The notes below the pieces were generated by a model. It was given only the letters and a program-made list of their open reading frames with translations. It was not told where the DNA came from and did not search any database. A DNA stretch of 64,000 bases from Stercorarius parasiticus (Eukaryota > Chordata > Aves > Charadriiformes > Stercorariidae): positions 806,001 to 870,000 of the forward strand of contig VWZL01000166.1 of assembly GCA_013396915.1 (NCBI GenBank), written 5' to 3'. Positions 47,301 through 59,400 of this stretch are shown piece by piece. Numbering within the stretch: position 1 is the stretch's first letter; each line of letters begins with the position of its first letter. Made by a program: the position numbers and the translations under genes.

Positions 47301-50300
47301 TGTAAAATAAAAGAACCATTAACTAGTATATTGATTTTATTTTGTACTATGTTTTGTGACATAGTGCTTTTCTGAGGTGTTCTGTCAAAATACCAATTCC
47401 CAATCCTTTTCAAGGGAGTGCATACAGTATTTCCACTTTGAAGAGAAGTAGATCATAAACCCACATGGTACGCTCCTACAGCCATCACTTTGACAGTTCT
47501 TAGGCCAGTAGCCAACAGAAATGTTTTCTTTAGAAAAAGGATATAATATGAGTCTATCCGATCTTTCCTGTTCTCGTTTGGCTTTTGCTTGAATTGTGCA
47601 GCCTTTCTGAACAGGATAGGTTTCCTCTGTGTGATTGTCAAGTAGAGGTAAAGACAATCATGAGACTGTCTTTAAGATCATGATTATAAACCCAAGTTCA
47701 GAGGAGGCCAAGAGAGAGAATTTTCAGCCACCACTCCCCTCTGAAGATGGAAAATAAGCATCTCTGGACAGCTTCATTTACCCAGACGAGGTTATTGTTT
47801 CTATCATGAAATCTACCAGCTAGGTTTCATCACTGGGGTTGAGACTTGTTTTGGAGGTGCGAAGGTGGTGAGAAAGAACCATTGGTACTGAACTCGAAAG
47901 GAGGTCTGAGGATATGCGCAGGGTATGCCATGGAGCAAATGACTTAAAGATCATGAGTAGCAGATTCGGACTTGGTATCAAACTCCAAGATCAGTAGAAC
48001 ATTGTGGATTGGGTCTTTGGAACACAAACGCTGTCCTAAGAAGTATTCAAATTACATCTGTATAGACAGGGGTCCCAGATGAGTTTAAGTAGCAGTGCTG
48101 TGAACTTTGGAGTCAGTGATAACCAGACTGTTAGCAGCGCAGAATTCACTGTGTGGAGATACGACAGATGGTGACTCTAGTTCCTGCAAGACAGCAGAAG
48201 CAGAGCTGATATCCCAGTACAAAACAGACTAGCTCAACATCAATACAGGGCCGGACAAACCAGTTCTTCACAAATGAGCTAATCAGGTAAGGAAGGAGGG
48301 GCAGCCTTTGCAGAGAGACTGAAGGCACGGTCTGTCCCTCTCAGTGCAGAGTAGCTTGTGTACCAAAGTCTGCATTACCTGCGTAAACAGAGGCAGGGAC
48401 AGCTGCTCCTAAGCTGCTACAGGGTTATTAAGCCCTTTCGAGAGGTGCTAAGGACCAAACAATTTTCTCTGCATGGTGCCATTATGTACAGCTCTGCACC
48501 ATGCTCCATTTCCCACCATACCGATGCCCTAGAAAGCTCCTCCTATGTAAAGTGGATGGTGCTGAGCCATGGCTGTGCAGTGGGTAAATTCTAGGGGCCC
48601 AGCTGGTGCTCTTAATAGCCTTGTACATAAACAGATATGCCTGATTTTCATGTGTCTTTTTAATATGCCTTTCTTGTTTTCATAAGATAGTAGTGACCCC
48701 ATATTCTCAAGGACTTCTGTGAGCTTTACCAGGGAAATGACGTCTCCAAAAGCGACCACGGAAAGTGTATTTAAAATTCAAGGTGCTGCAGGCAGGAACA
48801 ATGTACCAGAGAGGGGTTCAAACCTTAATTTTGTTGAGAGAAAGTCCTTTCACATAATCTGATTCAAGTCTTTGTGGCTGTTATTGGCATCTGACAGAAG
48901 ATTCCTGAGCTAAATAAATGGGTTCTCAGAACAATTTTCATAGAGATTAGACAGTTCTCAGCCTTTTTCTTAAGAAAACTGCTTTTGGCTAATGTCTTAG
49001 AACCTATCTCACAGCAATTGCAATAGAGGAAAGACAGTGAAGGATTATGTGAAGTAAAGCACATGCATTCATCTGGGTTTAATAACAGGTCAGGCCTTTC
49101 TGCTATATACAAAACAAAAAGTAAGGCAAGTGGATGCTCTCTCTGCCCAAAGTGCAAGGCTGGAGCTGTTCCTTTCTTTGAATTTAGAGGGAGGAATAAG
49201 TATTTCTTCTAAATCTTTAAATTAAGACCAAGGATGTCTTTTTTCTTCCCGAAGAAGCTATTTTAGATGTAGGCTGTTCATACCTGCATAGGAAGAAAAC
49301 ACATATACTCGCAAAATAGACCTGCCAACTTGTCTTTTTTTCAGACATCTTTTCAGTGCAGGTGAACTGGAATGTAAGAATTATCTAGAAAATAGCCTGT
49401 GCATGTGTGCGTGTGTGAGAGAGCTGGATACATCAGGTCTAAAATAGTACCTTACATTGTCAAGAAATTCAGATTGAGGGCAATGTTTTAGTGACCAATC
49501 ACTCTGACCTGTGTTGTAATGATGTTTCATTCCAAAACTTCTCTCGCTTAGCCCACGTATTTAAAAGCAATATAAAATGTTTGATTTCTGTTGAATGACC
49601 TCTTTTGAGCTTTTTTGGTTTATGTTCCTAAACATATCTCTCTTGTGACAATATACAGAACAGAGATACTACCTTTTTTTTTCCATTTAGGATGAGCAAA
49701 TTTCACTAAATAGAGTACAGGTATTTTCTGATTTTTAAAGAAATAAGAAGGATTGCTAGCCATTAACGTAAAGTTTGCAGCTTGCTAGCTCTACTGCTAT
49801 ATTCTTCCTAAAGGACGTTCCTAAATGGGGAAAACAACAGCTATAGTTATAAAAGAATAAGCCCCTCCATCAGGCATAAGTCATGCAAGCTTGTACCCGT
49901 GGAATTCATTTTTCATTCATTCCCTGGGGGAGGAGTTTGGGCTCCAGTTTCTTTGCTGTTACTGCATCTCATCAGCCTCAGAGGTGTGCTCAGAAACACT
50001 CCGCGAGTAATCCACATGAAACAGAAAGCAGTGCCAGGTTGGAACAGTTTATGCCAATGTTTTCAACTGGTTGCTCTTTTCTCTTCTTCTCTAAACAATC
50101 TCTTCTTCTCTGCCCCCTTCTTACTCTCAGTTTCCTTTATTCCTGACACAAATGAAAAGAGCGAAGCAAAACCAAAGAAAATTTTGCAAGTGCACTCCCT
50201 CTCATCCTGCTGTACCCCACTGCCTGACTGGCACCTGACGGCTGGCACCGTGGCAATGCTCTGTGACTTTAATATTTCGAAGTGAAGTAGGTTAGCACCC

Positions 50301-50551
50301 TTGCTGTTATCATTACGTCATTACTATGTCCTCATCAAAAAGGACACTGGAGCAATCAGAGAGAAGGACTGAGAGCAGGTGGGAGGGGAGATGTGGAATG
50401 AGGAAGAAGGTGCCGGGGAACTGTTTGCTTGTTCTCTGGTGGCCAGCCGATTGTTTTCCCAACTTGCAAGAACGAAGAAACCCTGGTAACATATTCTGTA
50501 ATACTCATGACTAATTGTATATTATCTGGCTGCAGTTCCTCTACAATAATC

Positions 50552-50574
50552 CATCATGACACTATGTCATGATG
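50552..50574. repeat. Perfect 9-bp inverted repeat, 5-nt loop
   Basis: CATCATGAC (50552-50560) and GTCATGATG (50566-50574) flank the loop ACTAT. The stem does not extend further. Confidence 0.9.
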
Positions 50575-53158
50575 AATCTTGCTAGGGACATAATCTTCCC
50601 CATCCACCCAATTTTGTTTGCACTACGTTTAGGGAAGGATGCTTGCTGGAGAGAGAAGAGGAAGCATGTTAGTTCTCCTCTTAAATCCCACTTCCTCACT
50701 CCCTTCCTGTGAACCTTACATCCAAGTCATTTGTCCTTGTGATAGCATGGGGCTATATCTGCTGAATTGTCAGTTTATATGACAAAACATAAAACTGTAG
50801 CATAAATCCTGTAGCAGTCAGCTAGTCAAAGGTCAGGACTGAACTCTCAAAACCTGAAGATTTTAGGTTGATAACCTGAAGCTGTTAGGTTGATAAACCC
50901 ATAAGGCATATAGTGAGCAAAAATAAGAGTCACTGTGTAATTTAAACAGTTCATTAACTGACACAGCATAGATACTAACAGGCCTAGAAAACTCAAGAAG
51001 GAAATTGTCGGCTTATTTTCACAGCTTTATCAAAAGGTACTGCCTGGCTCTTCCAAATCCTTGCTCGTTGTAAATAAAGGAAAATTTTCCAAAATGAGAT
51101 GATGTAACACAAAGTCCAAAACAAAAACTTTAAGAAGAAAAAAAAAAACAATCAAAAACCCACAACCTCCTGTTCAGCATCAGTCTGAGGCTGTGGCTCC
51201 TGTGACATTTATCTTTGGCAGCTCTTAGGGGGCTTCAGTAATTTCTGTCCCATGGTTCAGCTGTTTGCAGGACTGTGAGATGCAATAGCAGTGAGGTGTT
51301 CTGGCTAAAATAACTGTAAAGAAAAGGGAGGTTTCTTTCTCTAGATTGTTTGTCGTCATGGTTTCATATGATGCCCAGTAAACAGCCGGACCAACATAGC
51401 AACAGGCATGGCACAGGAGCAGGGAAGCCACTCTTGTCAAAAGAAATGCCCAAGCCAGCAGTGTTTCCCTAGCAAATGTCCCTGAAAGCACAGCCTCAGG
51501 GCATAATCACCAATGTGGCAGAGATCCAGCCCAGCAGAGGAAAAGTGAGTGAGCTTGCCAGGCTGGCTGGTTGCATCAGTTTGCTGTGCAGATAGATAAC
51601 TTCCAGAGCAAAGACAGGAGAGATGCTGGGATCCGGCAGGTGGGACTGGAAGATGGAGGACAGGCAGGGAAGGCAAGAAGCTATAGTGGTGGATCCAAGG
51701 AGCAGGGAGAAGGACTGTGCTATTCAAAAGGAGCAAACTGTAGGTTGAGGTCAGCTGTCTGGTCTGACTGCACCCTGAGGGGGTGGCATAGGGGTACATT
51801 TCCACCGTTTCCCCTGATGAAGCTGCCATAAGAAGGTCTGAAGGTCCCAGAGCTGCATTTCACCCTCCCTGCAGGTGGGCTTTTGTGGTGCTTGGAGACC
51901 TAAGCTCCACAGTGGGGAACCAGTGCGATGATGCAAGGAGAGTAAAAGCTGTGATTTGCAGGGTTACTTCTGACCCAGCAATCCAGTGGTCTCTCCAGCA
52001 GTTGTCATTCAGCTGAAGAAACAGAGAATTGCAGTCCAAAAATGGGGAGAAGTCACTTCCATGGGAGATACAGGTGAAAGCACAATCCCATGCTAGATTC
52101 AGCAGAGAAGAAAGCACATAATGGAAGTACATCTTAAATCAATTTATCACTCCGTTGGTCAATGGGTCAAGTTGAATTAACCTCTGTGTGTGAAGCTCAG
52201 ATAATGAGGACTCCAAAATTCCTTGTATTGACCCTCTGGTAAACTTAAACTGACAGACTTTTTGTTTCATTGTTGGTTTTTTTTGTTTTGTTGAAGGATT
52301 TTTATGTACATGCTATCTCATAATCAATATTTGTACTTTGCTGATAAAACAGAATGAACACTACTTGCTTTAGGGAATAGAGTAGTTTTGTCAAAATTGT
52401 TGAGCAAATCTGGAAATGCCAACTATTCAGCTTGTGCCTATGAATCCACAGCAATAAACTTGTCCAGCTCCATGCATTCTCAGCAAGCTTCAAGACTTGT
52501 TCTTTAAATATGTATATATATAAAAAATGAGATCAGTGAATCAGTTGCTCATTCATTTTGGGCTGGAAAAGGCTTATCTCCTCACTAAAGGTGTTCAACA
52601 TGATGCCAGTCTTTCTAGGACTTGTCCACAAAGTAACATCTCACTGATACTGTTGGTCATCATGACAAAACATGAAGTTAACTTGCATGAGTACTTGTAG
52701 GCCCAACTCATATGTCAGAATCTCGTATCTCTATCAGCAGCAGACACTAAAATTGGAAGCTCTACTGTCTAAGGTTGAAATTGATTTCCAGATAGTAAAA
52801 CATCAGTGCCAGCTTAAAACTGCTTCCCATAAAGCTTCTCTACTGTGATGCTTCATTCTTTAAGGATGAAATAGAGTGTGAGTAAAAGGGTTCCTAGCTT
52901 TACATACTGCATTTGTCAGATTCACTTTTTGAATATTTTTAATGCAGACTTTCTTCTTGTGACGGTGGTTTTCCAAGATTTCTTACATGCAGCTGCATTG
53001 ATGTACACTCACAGAAATGCAGCTTCAAGTTTGGAAATCACTATGAAGTAGATCCCACAAAAAGACCCGGACAGCAGCTTTCTGGGCCACATAAAACATG
53101 GCTGGCTCCAACTGTAAGATCAAAAATTACACATATATATAGTTGTTTTTATTTGGAC

Positions 53159-53178
53159 TTTATTTATTTATTTATTTA
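53159..53178. repeat. (TTTA)n microsatellite, 5 units
   Basis: Five perfect TTTA units followed by AA. A shorter TTTA run occurs at 54308-54321. Confidence 0.9.
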
Positions 53179-55591
53179 AAACACTTAGTACACCCACAGT
53201 CTTTTTTTATTCTTCAGAACGATATAGGAACTATCCATCCCATGTGCTATCTGCTATTTCTTGGAGTTCATCTCCTGAATATAGTTTTAATGTTTCAGAC
53301 TTGCTGAACCCCTTTCGCCAGGAATTGCGAAGCCTTGAAAAAGTAGATTAATCTCATTCAATTCTACTAAATAGGAAGAGACTGAGCACAAAGCAGTAGA
53401 GACTTTCTCTGGGCAGCTGATGGACATAGGTTATGGCATATTTGTAGTCATTTAGATATGCCTTTAGGGGAATTGTCACTAGGTTATCTCATCCTCCTCG
53501 AAAGACTGAACTTGGCAGGTGGACTTCACCTCCCTTAATGAATGGACAAAACAATAATGTCTACATTGATGAAAGTGAGATTTAGGTTAGAGAACAGAAA
53601 GGAAGCTTCTAATTGATTAGATTCTGTGGAGAAATTTTGAACTCATTGCATGTCAGGAAGAGGCGAGAGGGACATGTTAGGAAGGGCACAGGCGCAGCCG
53701 ATCCTGCCATGAAGCACCCATGAGGCTGCGCTCCCCAGGGCTTGATTCTGTGTTCGCGTACCAGGGGCACCACAGGGACTTGCTCCCCTCCCTACTGCTT
53801 GTCGTCAGCCAGAGAGGTGATGGTGAGGGGAGGTGGGAGATGCAGTCCCATCCTGGAGCCTCTCTAGGACTCAACAAGGGGTGTATGGAAAACTGCTGTG
53901 GTAATATGCACAGCCTATGCACGTCTTTTTCCATAGCGTTTATCTTTTAAGGGGGCACTTGTTTTCTGATTCGATAACTAGCTGTCATCTACATTGACTA
54001 AAAATAATGCATTTGGCATTGTAAACTGACATTGCAGTCTCTAAGCATAAGAGGCATTGCTGGTCTTTGTTCCAGGGCTTGAGAGAAAGCCCACTGAAGG
54101 AAAATAGAAAAGGCTACAATCTCAAGTACTGATAAATCAATCAACTCGCACCAAAACCAAGGGTCAAAATCAACCTCACAGAATCAGAAACCATGCCAGA
54201 TGACACAGATGTGCTGCAGGATGAGAAACAAAGCTTTGTTCAAACAAGTTGCCATAGGATTTTTGATTAGGATGAAAATGCAGGCACTTCCTGGAATAAT
54301 TTGGGTTATTTATTTATTTTAAAAGTTACTACAATAATAACATCCAAAAAAGACCTCCAGTTAGCTCTGCAGGCAAAAGGAGGGGAACAGGGCAATAAGA
54401 TGAAGAGGTGTTAAAATGTCACTTTTTGTCAATAAAGTGCCTTCAGAAGGTACTCTGCCAGACTGACTATTGGTGATTAAAAGGGGATCTGAGACGCTGC
54501 TATCTAGCCTTGTAAATTTAGAGGCACAATGCATTACCGCAACTACAATAAAGAGATAATGACTCTGAAACTCAGGAAGTTGGATGTTAGTAAATGACTC
54601 AAAATCATTTACTATAAAAGCTTGACAGAGTAGGGGAAAATGTGAAGAATAATGCCAGAAATCAGATAAACAATTAGTTAATACAGCTGTACTACATGGC
54701 CATTTCCTGCCACCTTCATTCAAGATACTGCTTAAAGTAAGTAAAAGTGGCAAAATCTGTCTCACTGTATTTTAGAAAATCCTTCTGAAGTTATGTTCTA
54801 ATGCATTTGCTTTCCTACAGTCAGACTGAAATAAATTTGAGTACTGGGAAGCTACACAGTTCTAGTGAGAGGCTTACTGAATACGCTTCTTCATCACTTC
54901 GAAACAATAGTACATTACACTGCTACAAGTTAAGATCCAGTGAGATAACTCCAGTAGTCAGCTGTTGAACACAGCTGAAAGTGTTAAAACACGAACTCTT
55001 ACAAAAAAAATCTGTCCTCAATCCAACTTGCATTGCCCTACTATTTTATTTCTCTTTGCAAATTCAAATGATCACTAGAATAGATATTACCTCACAGAAG
55101 GAAGTAGACTAAGACAATCTCAGCATCCAAAATGTTAAGGTCATCCTTGCCATTATTAAAATTATGCTTTCTTTTTCTTTCTATTTTTATCAAAATGTTC
55201 CTTAAAGATGTTGGAGTGTCTCATGACTCTAAAATGCTCTCTCTTTTCCTTCTCAACTTTGGTTAGAAATAGTAGAAGATAATTAATATTTAATTAAATA
55301 AATGCTGGTCCAAGCTTAGAAATATTTTTGTCCATCACTAGATGTAGAAAAATGTTTATTAATGTCTCTTTTAAAAACTACATTTGTGCAGCTTGAAAAT
55401 TTTGACCGTTATTGTTTTTTAAATGAAAAGGGAACATCAGCAATTCTACATCAGGCTAACAAATTATGCAGAGAAAATTGAGACATATTTTAGGTACCTA
55501 ACTGGGTAATAGCAGAAGCTAATTCAGGTCCAGACTACATTTCCTTTCTTTACAATGGATACACCCTTAATCCATGAATAATGTCTTTGAC

Positions 55592-56040
55592 TACTGCATG
55601 CAGCTCTGGAGTCCTCAGCACTAGAAGGGCATGGACCTGTTCAACGGGTCCACTGTAGGGCCACGAAGGTGATCTGAGGGCTGCAGCACCTCTGCTGTGA
55701 GGACAGGCCGAGAGAGTTGGGGTTGTACAGGCTGAGAGAGTTGGGGTTGTTCAGCCTGGAGAAGAGAAGGCTCTGGGGAGACCTTATAGCGGCCTTCCAG
55801 TACCTGAAGGGGGCCTACAGGAAAGCTGGGGAGGGACTCTTTATCAGGGAGTGTAGTGATAGGATGAGGGGTAACAGTTTTAAACTGAGAGAGGGTAGAT
55901 TTAGATTAGGTATTAGGAAGAAATCCTTTACTGTGAGGGTGGTGAGACACCGGAACGGGTTTCCCAGAGAAGTTGTGGATGCCCCATCCTTGGAAGTGTT
56001 CAAGGCCAGGCTGGATGGGGCTTTGAGCAGCCTGGTCTAG
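55592..56040 (+). pseudogene. CR1 ORF2 C-terminal fragment
   Basis: The frame ending in TAG at 56038-56040 encodes the last part of CR1 ORF2. It contains 'LRELGLFSLEKRRLWGDL', 'AAFQYLKGAYRKAGEGLF', 'RFRLGIRKKSFTVRVVRH' and 'REVVDAPSLEVFKARLDGAL', all standard CR1 C-terminal blocks. It is open for about 120 codons from just after the in-frame TGA at 55675-55677 to the stop. That TGA probably comes from a CGA codon by CpG decay. Upstream, a one-base deletion near 55641 breaks the frame. An 8-codon duplication (RLRELGLY/RLRELGLF) is present. There is no N-terminal endonuclease or RT catalytic region, so it is not functional. Such fragments are often mis-annotated as bird proteins. Confidence 0.9.
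55706..55753 (+). repeat. 24-bp in-frame tandem duplication inside CR1
   Basis: The units at 55706-55729 and 55730-55753 share GAGAGAGTTGGGGTTGT and differ at three positions. The CR1 family normally has one copy here, so the second arose in this lineage or this copy. Being 24 bases long, it leaves the frame intact. Confidence 0.9.
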
Positions 56041-56139
56041 TGGGAGGTGTCCCTGCCCATGGCAAGGGGGTTGGAACTAGATGATCTTTAAGGTCCCTTC
56101 CAACCTGAACCATTCTGTGATTCTGTGATTCTATGATTT

Positions 56140-56295
56140 CAATACTAGCAGAGGTCAGGTACTGCTTAGAATATTTCCCTATACACTATATCACTATACA
56201 CTAAGGCTGCCACATAAATACCAAGCAAGTGAATTAATGGTAGCAAAGCACACCAAGATGCTGACAACACACCAGAAAGATGATGATATAGAAAG
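56140..56295. other. Spacer between two CR1 fragments
   Basis: No CR1 text. It contains 'CTATACACTATATCACTATA', a short imperfect repeat, and is otherwise featureless. Confidence 0.6.
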
Positions 56296-56475
56296 ATGCT
56301 ATTAAGCATTGGAAGGTGGTGCCAAGAGGTGCTGCACAGTCTCCATCCTTGGAGGTTTTTAAGACTCAACTTGAAAAAGCCCTGGGCAACCCATTCTGAT
56401 CTCAGAGCTGACCCTGCTTTGGGCAGGAGGAGGCCACTTCAAACCTGAACAATCCCGTGCTTTATGAGTCTGTGT
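56296..56475 (+). mobile_element. Older CR1 LINE 3' fragment
   Basis: 'ATTAAGCATTGGAAGGTGGT' at 56301 is followed by 'CAGTCTCCATCCTTGGAGGT' and 'CTGACCCTGCTTTGGGCAGG', then a decayed 3' end, 'CTTTATGAGTCTGTG'. This is the last about 180 bases of a CR1 from a subfamily different from the neighbouring younger copy ('GGAGTCTCCATCCTTGGAGG' type). Orientation is the same as the neighbour. The octamer repeat is reduced to traces. Confidence 0.88.
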
Positions 56476-59400
56476 AGAAATTACAACAAATATGAAGGTT
56501 AGAGAACTGAGGGAAGGTGGGAGGAAGCCAAGGGGGGTTGAAAGAAAGTATCAGGGCTGCTATGCCCTACTCATTTCTGGTCACACTTGTTACAGCATCT
56601 CTTGGAAGCCAAACTGCCACAAACTGCTGGATGCTGCACTGTTTTCCCAGAGATGCGTGCACCAGTGTATATTGTCCACAGCCTCCTGCCAGGCGGCAGT
56701 ATTCCAGAAAAAGCATTTTGTGATCAGGAGAGCTATTCTGATTTAGGTTAGCTGATGTTCTGTGAAGGGACTAGTGAAGGGAAGTAAGGGACAGCAGAGC
56801 AAAATCCGTAATTAAAAGAGTAAATTAAAATCACTGGGGCAAGTAAAGGAGATCCAAAATATGTCAAAGAGAGGAAACTAAAGCAAAAGGAACACGGAAA
56901 TCCATGATTCAATTAATAATGGACCTTTAAAGGGACAGAGGAGCTGTAACGTTTCAGGAATGCCAAGTAGATCCAAGACTGACAAAGCAAAGGAGTGGCT
57001 GAACACAGCAAGAGCAAGAGCCACTGTGTACCTCTCAGGCAGCAACCTCAGAGAAGACAGGCAACAACAGAGAAGAAGCAAGTAACAGCTTGCTTCTGCC
57101 CTAGTTCAGAGCCTAACAGCAACCGGGTCCTGCTAAGTATCCTGAAAGCTTCACGACACTGAGAACTTGTAGCCATCCATGATTATAGCTCACTATTAGC
57201 TATATTAAGTGCTGAGAAGACACAAATTGGAAGTGAAGGGGTTCCTCCTAACTTTTCTCAGTATGTTCAATGCACGTTTTTAAGAGACATTAAAATTTAC
57301 GAAGGAGATCACGTTTATTTTTCCAGCCTATGTCATACAAAAACTCTGTCTCAAGAAAATTTATTCTTGCACCCTTGAAAGTCTGCAAGGGTTTGTATTT
57401 TCTCAGCAGCCTGTTTACCAGCCTGGAAAGCTTTGAAAACGATAATTAAAGAGTTTCAAGGTTGACTACCACTTGACCTTACTGATTTCTATGAATTCCT
57501 CACCAGAGAAAGGGTTGCTCAGAGTCTGCAAGGGCAGCAGAATCCAACCTCAGCACAAAGAGCTAATCTCTAGTTGTTTTATAATCCAACACCACAGGGG
57601 AAAAGCTGACAGTGACAGAAATGTCTGAAGATTATAGTCCCACCCAAAGCTTTTAAAACACATGCTGAAAATTAAGCATGAATGGGTTCTTTGATTTAAG
57701 CAGAACTGTTCATCTGCTTGAACTTAAAACCATATACATCACAGGAACTGGATCAGGTCAATATGTTTTCCCACTTTTCTGCAGAGATCATTGATATGAC
57801 AAAATGTTTAAATCCTTCTCTGTCAAGGGAATGATTAAAGAGATGGTATAGTGAATCAAGTTCAAATATATCTAGGATATGGAGTAATCGCAGCGTTATT
57901 TTTAAAGTATTCTCAGACATACGTTGTAAGAAAGCATTTTCTTTGTGATCATCGGGATGCATAGCTGTTAGTGACCTGACTATTTTATAGAACGAAAGAA
58001 GCAAGCTGTTATCTTCAAGATGCTCACAAGCTGAGATATCTGCCTGAGCAGCTTATGCTGAAATGTGTCAAAAATAAAAATAAACATCTTGAAACATCCA
58101 AAAGAAATAGCAAGATGACTCATTTCAGTCAGTTGGGACCTACCATAAGAAGAAATATTCTGTAGTATTAAAGCATACCAAGGAATGTTTTATTGGTCCA
58201 TTAATGAACATAATGGGAGCATTGCAAAGCACAGAGATGATACAGAGGTGAATGAATTTCAGTGATGGGTGAAATGGTCCCTCTATATGTAATCTCTGCA
58301 GTCTTCTGGGATATTTCTGGGTGAAAGCAGGAGATAAATATCATTAACTTTTGCTGCCTTTGCCTTTGTGAGGATGCGGTGATGTCAACTTCTCTGAGCC
58401 ATGTGAAGTCATCTTCACACGTGTTCTGATGCATTGTTTCCAATGTGTAAGGCAAGAGTTGCCTAAGAAATTTCTGTAATGGAATGAAAAAAAAGTGCTG
58501 TGCTAAGCCACAAACATATATATTAAAAAATTGAAATATCAGGTAAAGCTAGCTTCATCACTCTACTTACGAGTTAAGAAGTTTTCAATAAGTGTTATTG
58601 AAATGCACATGGAAAGGTATTTGATAGAAGCTGATCACAAACATACCTTGTTTATTTTTGTCTCCCAGTCACAGATGTTTAGAAAGTCTGTGGATCTCTC
58701 TAAGGGTCTGCAAACACTAAGAAAAGCAAACATATAATTGGTAGTCTTAAATTCATTATACTAGGGTCAATGCCTTCGCTGGGAATTTTTCAAAATCAAA
58801 AAAGGTGGAAAACACAATGTAACACAATATAACACAATGAACACATTCTTCATTAATCCACCCCAAACACGTTAGCATGAATGATTATCCAATATTCAGG
58901 GTCTTGCTGACTTCTTTCTGTTAGAAAGAGAAACTCATGATGTAGCCAAGTATTTCTTGCATGCAATCCTTCTTCTTTTTAGGGAATGTATACAAATTTT
59001 TGTTTCCTTCAACACAATAAAAATAAATAAGAGGCAATTTCTTTTTCCAGCACTCCAAGCTGGCTCAGTTTTCTGGCTCCCTCGGAGCATCATCGTACCA
59101 GTGCATCTCAGTTTTTCTCCTTGTTTTCCTGGCTTTTCCTGCTAGTGGTTTCTTGCTTGTTCGTTTCTTCCTGACAGACAAAACTCAAAAGCATAGCTGC
59201 CGCATTGCAGCCCCAGCCCCAGAAACCCACGGATCCTGTGGCTCAGCTTCTGTTCATCCTTCTCTAAAGCTCCGGATAATGTTCCTGCCGTTTCACCTAT
59301 CCTGCTCTGTACGAGGCTAAAATGCTTTTTATGGTGGTTAGCACACCCATTAACCTCTCAGATATTCAAGGTCTTTCTTTGCCTATCAGCAGCTATGCCT

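Larger units (their letters stand above)
44481..55591. other. Non-coding; small tandem repeats and hairpins only
   Basis: About 11 kb without a recognisable gene or transposable element. It contains a three-copy 15-bp repeat (44950-44994), A-rich tracts (46091-46113 and about 51137-51160), (GAAA)n at 47283-47300, (TTTA)n at 53159-53178 and a 9-bp hairpin at 50552-50574. Open frames of 128-134 codons at 49899-50285 (+), 51437-51829 (-) and 54361-54765 (-) have no recognisable domain. The parts at 47.7-48.5 kb and 51.2-52.0 kb are somewhat less AT-rich, but no exon can be supported. Confidence 0.5.
55592..56139 (+). mobile_element. CR1 LINE, 5'-truncated; youngest LINE copy in the window
   Basis: This follows avian CR1 ORF2 from 'CAGCTCTGGAGTCCTCAGCA' through 'GAGACCTTATAGCGGCCTTC', 'CAGTACCTGAAGGGGGCCTA' and 'GTTGTGGATGCCCCATCC' to the 3' UTR. 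The 3' UTR has 'GGTTGGAACTAGATGATCTT' and ends with two ATTCTGTG octamers and one ATTCTATG (56112-56135). It is truncated at about 55592 within ORF2. Divergence from the family as I remember it is low: one small deletion near 55641, one stop at 55675-55677 and one 24-bp internal duplication. That makes it clearly younger than the other CR1 copies here. It is in the same orientation as the CR1 fragment 157 bases downstream. Confidence 0.95.

Noticed and set aside
48812..48825. GGTTCAAACC, resembling a tRNA B box
   Set aside because: No A box at the right distance and no cloverleaf can be drawn.
49899..50285. 128-codon plus-strand frame
   Set aside because: No recognisable motif, and it overlaps another plus-strand frame of similar length in a different phase.
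51437..51829. 130-codon minus-strand frame in a less AT-rich part
   Set aside because: Ser/Leu/Pro-rich content typical of translated non-coding DNA, with an overlapping frame on the opposite strand.
54361..54765. 134-codon minus-strand frame, considered as a transposase or gene fragment
   Set aside because: No transposase catalytic pattern, zinc finger or terminal inverted repeats were found.
55815..56003. Minus-strand frame of 62 codons resembling many predicted bird proteins
   Set aside because: It is the antisense shadow of the CR1 ORF2 fragment.
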